The position numbers and the translations under genes are program-made. The notes beneath the pieces are model-generated. The model was given only the letters and a program-made list of their open reading frames with translations, had not been told where the DNA came from and did no database searches. 64,000 bases of DNA, from positions 67,287,092 through 67,351,091 of the forward strand of contig CM070905.1 of the NCBI GenBank assembly GCA_036417435.1, written 5' to 3'. Below are positions 58,991 to 64,000 of this stretch, in pieces; positions within the stretch are counted from its first letter, which is position 1, and every line of letters begins with the position of its first letter. Source of the stretch: Inia geoffrensis (lineage: Eukaryota; Chordata; Mammalia; Artiodactyla; Iniidae).

Positions 58991-60689
58991 TTTCACTTTT
59001 CCATGTTAAGTATCAAAACTCATCTTAAATTTCTAACAAATAGCCCTACCTTAATACAACTAGCAAGTAAAGACATTGGCAAAAGTAAATCATTTGTCTG
59101 AAAACGAGAGCCACTGCTTTGGTTTATTAACATGAAAGAAACACAAAGGGATTAACAACACATACTGGTTTATATATGGATATAAGTATATGAATATTTA
59201 TAAATTATAGGTATGTGAATAACAAATGCATTTTGGCAAACTCACAAATATTTATATCTTTCAGTCAACGTTAGTAATATTTTTCAAGGTTAAGTGTTGG
59301 TTAAAAAAGCAAATGATCCTAATCTTCAATGAATCACACTATCACAGCACATAGATCGAGATAGAGGAACCAAATTCTTGTATAGCACTGTCCCAATGTG
59401 TAAAATGAAACATGGCCTTAGGAATCATCACTGCATATTTTAGAAAATATAATCTTTTTTCTTGAATGTATTTGGGTAGTAAAATCGTTTAATTATAATG
59501 TGTGAATGTGTATATAAAGACTTCAGTGAGAACACAGAATCTCTCAGAAATTTCACCTAGAGTGAGATTGTCGATAAAATACAAGGCATTTTTATGCTGG
59601 GTGTGAAAAAGCTGACTACAATATTTACGTATTAATATCCCTTTGCAAAGATCACTGTTAGCTCATTGGCCTTAAATTATTCACTAGGTTCAATGGTTAT
59701 TATTTTTGGCTGCTGCAGTCAGACCTTATAAATACATTTCTAAGGTCACACACACTACTTTTCATCTAAATCTTTCTCCTTCATTTCTCTTTTAAAACTG
59801 AACATTAAATGAAATTACCTGACATTCAACCTTAGTGAGTCAAACACTTCTATAGACCACAAATGAAGCTACAAGGATATATTTTTTAATATTATTCCAA
59901 GGGTGATCTAGAAGTAAGGAAATTGGGGATTTTAGTATCAACTTTAATAAATATTATTTTTTAAATGGCAATCACAACAGTACTTCTTTTGTTTGGGAAC
60001 AAAAATTATAATATCAAAACACAGTTTCCAATTAGATTTTTTTTAGATTACTCGGGTTTCATAAACTTAGATAGATCCTTTATCTTTCTGGTTAACACCT
60101 TTGCACAACAGATATTTTAAAGAATTCTGTCCGTGTTTCTAGTTGGCTATTGACTGAGCTTCGGTATACAGCTCTCTGGAATGTGGGACTCCCACATCAC
60201 TGTGCAGCTGGAAAGACCTTTTTATTTTGCCCCACTCAAATTTTACTTTGCTTTGAATTCAAACACAGTAAAGGATACATTCTCTCACCGTCGGGGTGCA
60301 AGGACCTGCCGAGCATATCCTGATGCAGATCAAAAAGTCAATGTAGAATTTAGAAACAAGTGTCCCTTTGGCCTAAGAACAACTTTGGGAGCCCAGGAGA
60401 TGAAACTAAACTCTTGACCTGTGGTTGATCTTGGAAAAATCAGTTCCCGTTTATGTTTCAGTCAGATTACCTGTAACATCAGGTAACCTCGCGTTACCAA
60501 CCACAAGGGAATTTGGTCAATGAACTGTATTTCATCCTAGGTAATGTGCAGTACACTTTTCAACTCTTGCTGATTTGGGCATTCTCTCTGCGTCAAATGC
60601 TGTATCATTTTTCTCTGATTCTTCATGCCTCTAAATGTTTATGCCTGATTATGATGCACTTTTTTTCCTGTTCAACCCTCCAATTCTTA
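58991..60689. other. Unassigned sequence
   Basis: No repeat or gene recognised. The frame 60181-60417 lies in a less AT-rich patch but has no recognisable motif or paired splice borders. Confidence 0.4.
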
Positions 60690-60795
60690 TTTAATCATTA
60701 ATTCATTAGACAAGTATTTGTGACTGCTCACTAGGTAGCAGGCATTATATTAACAATGCTTCTGAAGTCCTTTCCAGGCCCAGAACAAGGCCCTC
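60690..60795 (-). mobile_element. L2 LINE 3' end, antisense, weak
   Basis: 'attcattagacaagtatttg', then 'ctcactaggtagcaggcatt', resemble the antisense L2 terminus (attcaacaaatatttattg … ctatgtgccaggca). Confidence 0.5.
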
Positions 60796-61334
60796 ACACT
60801 TGTAGAAATGTTTGCTTCTCTGGTTCAATCCCATTTCTATTTTGAATGTAAAGTTCTGCTTCAGTGCCTCCATCCAGGCCTCACACCGACCTCCTCTCCT
60901 CTTATTTTCAACTGCCCATGGCCACCCTCTCAAACTTCTTCCTTGGCTCATGAATCTCATTTGTGTCTTCTCTTTGGTTCTCTAAAGAGCCGGAAGACTC
61001 TGGCTACCAAATGAATAGGCTGCATTTTAAGGCATAACTTTAAAAGAATGAACACTTGGTGGATGATAAGAATTTATCCTAAAAGAGAAATTGCTAACAT
61101 GTATTTTGGAAAGCTGGCGGTAGACACAACATCTATACAAGTGACAGTGGTAGGGTGTCTAGAAGGCAAAGTAGTATTTTAATTGATGTATATATAAAAG
61201 GTTACAACTGACCATCAGTGTTTGGTTCCCACTGGGAGATAAGATGTGTTACTCAATTAAAAAGCAGTATAAGGGGAGACAACACCAAATGGAATCTAGA
61301 AATCTAAAGATAGGAAGAAAGAAGAGGGAGAACA
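60796..61334. other. Unassigned sequence
   Basis: Pyrimidine-rich 60880-60980. Opposed open frames (60745-60960 minus, 60808-61014 plus) and no recognised family. Confidence 0.4.
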
Positions 61335-61440
61335 TGGGAGTAAATTCAACAAATAGTTACGGAGCACCTACTTTATGCTAAGCCCTAAACTGTGTCCTGG
61401 AGATACAGAATGAATAGCCAGGGAATTTAACTTCAACTTG
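61335..61440 (-). mobile_element. L2 LINE 3' end, antisense
   Basis: 'aattcaacaaatagttacgg' followed by 'agcacctactttatgctaag' and 'tggagatacagaatgaatag', the common antisense L2 terminus. Confidence 0.7.
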
Positions 61441-61771
61441 AGTGTCAGAAAATGCTTAACCTTGAAGTTAAAAATTCTAAGTTAACACTTAGACACTTTA
61501 AAAGGACTGCAATGAATGGATTGATTTTCTGTCAATAGATTTTCATGTATTCGTCCATATCTTGGATAAAATATCTCTCAATAATATCTAACTGCATTCA
61601 GTCTGATTTTATGATTATCAAACAACCAAATAATTCATAATTATCATCCAAGATACCATAAATTGTGGAGCAGACACCTTGGACCACAGCACAATTATTA
61701 ATAGAATTATATATTTTTATAGTTAATAAATTAACATGCTGACTTATGCATCATAACTTTTTGTTAGTTAG
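61441..61771. other. Unassigned AT-rich sequence
   Basis: No feature recognised. It ends in a T-rich tract preceding the exon-like segment. Confidence 0.4.
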
Positions 61772-61927
61772 GCGAGAACCAGAAATCCGTGCTGCAGAGG
61801 CAATATTCTATGCGGATCCCGAGGAGAACTGTCTGGGCAGCCAGCAGGGCTCACTTTCACTCTCTGCATTCTCTAATTTCACTGTTGAATGCTCGGGTGC
61901 CATAGAGACTGAGCACTCCTTTGACAG
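61772..61927 (+). other. Exon-like segment, unrecognised
   Basis: A 156-base segment distinctly richer in G and C than its flanks. It is preceded by acceptor-like 'ctttttgttagttag' and followed by donor-like 'gacag|gtaaca'. One frame is open throughout (contains EIRAAEAIFYADPEENCLGS), entering and leaving in the same phase, so the length is a multiple of three. The stop of that frame is created by the putative donor. I recognise no protein family. It could be a real exon, an exon-like accident or a piece of an unknown repeat. Confidence 0.2.
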
Positions 61928-61944
61928 GTAACATATCTTGCAGG

Positions 61945-62175
61945 TAAAGAGAGCAGACTCTCATACCAGACCACTTGAGTTCTCATTCTTGTTGTACCAT
62001 CTAAATGCTCCATCCCTAGGAAAATTAGTTGACCTTTCATTGTTTCTGTTACCTCATCTGGGAAGGGGGATAAAACATTACTTAGGTCTTTGGTCTATTG
62101 AGAGGATTAAATGATGTAATACATGAGTTATTTTAGAACATTCCTGTTTATAATATTCAATTACTGTTGGATTTA
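61945..62175 (+). mobile_element. MIR SINE
   Basis: 'agagagcagactctcatacc', 'cttgagttctcattcttgtt', 'gttacctcatctgggaaggg' and 'gaggattaaatgatgtaata' give the full sense MIR order from near the head to the core. Confidence 0.85.
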
Positions 62176-62314
62176 TTTACTGCAAATATGTGTTTTCAAG
62201 GCTCTCTCCCCAGTTTTCATATAACCAATTTTTATTTATCCTTTAATGCCTCAGCTTATTTTGTGAGATATATAACAAAGAGTGAATATTATACATTTAT
62301 AGAGATGAGCCCCT
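62176..62314. other. Unassigned spacer
   Basis: Short AT-rich stretch between a MIR and an L1. Nothing recognised. Confidence 0.4.
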
Positions 62315-62985
62315 TAACATTGGTCTAGGAAGTCGTTTTTGACACAAAAAGGAGAGACAACAGAAGCAAAAATAAAAAAGTAGGACTACATCAAACTAAA
62401 AAGCTCTGCTCACCAAAGGAAACCATCAACAGAACGAAAAGGTAGCCTATAGAATGGAAGAAAATATTTGCAACCTATTTATCTGATAAGTGGTTAATAT
62501 CCAAAATGTACAAGGAACTCATACAACTCAATAACAAAAACAACTGGTTTAAAAGAATAGGCAAAGGACCTGAATAGACATTGTTCCATAGAAGGCAGGC
62601 ATTCAAATGGCCAACAGGTACATGAAAAGATGCTCAGCGTCATAATCGTTACTGAAATGTAAATCAAAACCACAATAAGATAGCACCTCACATCTGTTGA
62701 AATGGCCATCATTAAAAAGACAAGAGATAACAAATGCTGGTAAGGATGTGGAGTAAAGAGAATCCTTATAAACTCTTGATGGAAATGTAAATTGATACAG
62801 ACTCTGTGGAAAACAGTATAGAGGTTTCTCGAAAAATTAAAAATAGAATTATCATATGATCCAGCCATCCCATTTCTGGGTGTCTATCTAAAGGAAATGA
62901 AACCATTATCTCAAAGAGATATCTATACTCCCATGTTCATTGCAGCATTATTCACAATAGCCAAGGTATGGAAGTAACCTAAGTG
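62315..62985 (+). mobile_element. LINE-1 3' region, cut before its end
   Basis: 'ggactacatcaaactaaaaa', 'tggaagaaaatatttgcaac', 'aacaggtacatgaaaagatg', 'cacaataagatagcacctca', 'ttcattgcagcattattcac'. The match ends at 'atggaagtaacctaag' without a terminal tail. The minus frame 62494-62868 is incidental. Confidence 0.88.
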
Positions 62986-63249
62986 AAAAGATTTTCATCT
63001 TCGTCTAATCTGCACTTTAACCCATCCTTTCAGTTACTACAAAAATTATACTTTCTTTCCTACAACTTTGAATTCATTCATCTTCAAATCTACATGGTCA
63101 TCTTATATAGTGCGATTTTGCTTGTTCATTTTTGTGACTCCATCTTGTAGTTCTTTAGAGGTTTTCTTTAGACGTTATTTTCTGCATTTGTTAATTTCAT
63201 CACAAGAGATCTTTGGGGGTATAACTATTACTTCCCTCACTGTGTATTT
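62986..63249. other. Unassigned AT-rich sequence
   Basis: May be a decayed L1 portion; no firm landmark. The frame 63068-63370 runs from here into L1 and is not a gene. Confidence 0.4.
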
Positions 63250-63615
63250 GGTAATAGTTTTTAATAGATTATTTTTAGAGCAGTTTCAGGTTCACAGCAA
63301 AATTAAGAGGAAGGGACAGATTTCGCTTATACCCCCTGCTCCCACACATACATGGCCTCTTCCATCATAAATCCCCCTCCAAAGTGGTACAGGTGTTACG
63401 ATTGAGTACACTGACACATAGTACTCAAAGTCCACAGCTTACATTACGGTTCACTCTTTATACATTCTGTGGGTTTGAACAAATGTATAATGACATGTAT
63501 CACCATTGTAGTATCACACAGAGTAGTTTCCCTGCTTTAAAAATCCTCTGTGCTCCTCGTATCCATCCCTCCCTACTTCTAAACCCTGGCAACCATTCAT
63601 GTTTTTGTGTGTTTG
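63250..63615 (-). mobile_element. LINE-1 3' region, antisense
   Basis: 'gcagtttcaggttcacagca', 'cttataccccctgctcccac', 'aatgtataatgacatgtatc' and 'aaccctggcaaccattcatg' follow the antisense order of old L1 3' UTRs. Confidence 0.75.
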
Positions 63616-63838
63616 TTGATATTTTAATGTGAACTCTTATTTATTTATTTTAATCGTTGGGAATTCTCAAGACCTATACTGGGGATCCTTTCCTGCAGAC
63701 AGAATTTGTGTTTACCTCTGTCGGGAACAAAAAGGATGCTGCCAACATGGGAACCCTCTGGTTCTCTTCAAGGGCACTGGTTTGTGGGCATCTCACTTCA
63801 TCTCTTCCTTATGGCAATTGCATCAAGACTGACTCTCC

Positions 63839-64000
63839 AGGGCTTCCCTGGTGGTGCAGTGGTTGAGAGTCTGTCTGCCGATGCAGGAGACGTGGGTTCG
63901 TGCCCTGGTCTGGAAGGATCCCGCATGCCGCAGAGCAGCTGGGCCCGTGAGCCATGGCCACTGGGCCTGCGTGTCCGGAGCCTGTGCTCCGTGGCGGGAG
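63839..64000 (+). mobile_element. CHR SINE (short form), cut by the right window edge
   Basis: 'ggcttccctggtggtgcagt', 'gggttcgtgccctggtctgg' and 'gagcctgtgctccgtggcgg' show the standard short body. The A tail lies outside the window. Confidence 0.95.

Noticed and set aside
60181..60417. 78-codon plus frame in a less AT-rich patch
   Set aside because: No recognisable protein motif and no matching acceptor and donor around it.
62494..62868. 124-codon minus frame
   Set aside because: Antisense to an L1 3' UTR; such frames recur with the repeat.
1..64000. CRISPR arrays, bacterial operons, ribosome binding sites, origins
   Set aside because: The window is vertebrate nuclear DNA; no evenly spaced identical repeats with unique spacers and no gene clusters are present.

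Overview
This window looks like AT-rich, non-coding nuclear DNA from a whale or dolphin. The main evidence is a set of well-preserved CHR-type SINEs: tRNA-derived, opening with 'ggcttccctggtgg', with a B-box-like 'ggttcgtgccc', and ending in an A tail. Many still have readable target-site duplications. CHR SINEs are known from cetaceans, hippos and ruminants. The short, near-uniform copies here match the form amplified in cetaceans, and I saw no BovB LINE, which would be expected in a ruminant. The species cannot be read from the window.

I find no convincing protein-coding gene, no rRNA or tRNA gene, no CRISPR and no operon-like layout. The only clear protein-coding signal is the start of an L1 ORF1 on the minus strand, which runs off the left edge (1-157). 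Most longer open frames lie in SINEs, LINEs or microsatellites. The window is best read as a gene desert or the inside of a very large intron.

Layout. 0-10 kb: an L1 head at the edge, an antisense L2, a MIR, then a very old minus-strand L1 (about 3.7-10 kb) broken up by younger L1s and SINEs. 10-12.6 kb: no recognisable repeat. 12.6-15.5 kb: a second old antisense L1/HAL1-like block containing another old repeat and a SINE. 15.5-24.4 kb: mostly unassigned sequence with one long SINE and an MLT1-type LTR. 24.4-27.4 kb: a hAT element with a small internal minisatellite and a SINE, a (TG)n tract, another SINE and L2 pieces. 27.4-38.2 kb: the most repeat-poor stretch, with a few MIR, L2 and hAT relics; possible regulatory sequence would be here. 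38.2-52.4 kb: dense in L1, SINE, L2 and MLT relics. 52.4-62.3 kb: two DNA transposon relics, a few MIR/L2 pieces and three short exon-like segments worth testing. 62.3-64 kb: two opposing L1 pieces and a SINE cut by the right edge.

The most useful leads are three segments with splice-like borders (57.3, 58.1 and 61.8 kb), a diverged about 190-base repeat pair 2.4 kb apart (37.4 and 39.9 kb), a 14-base x 4 minisatellite inside a hAT relic, and a 20-base word present three times around a short L1 insertion. I did not find evidence of a new biological system. Repeat names come from remembered family sequences, not a database search; borders of old elements are approximate.
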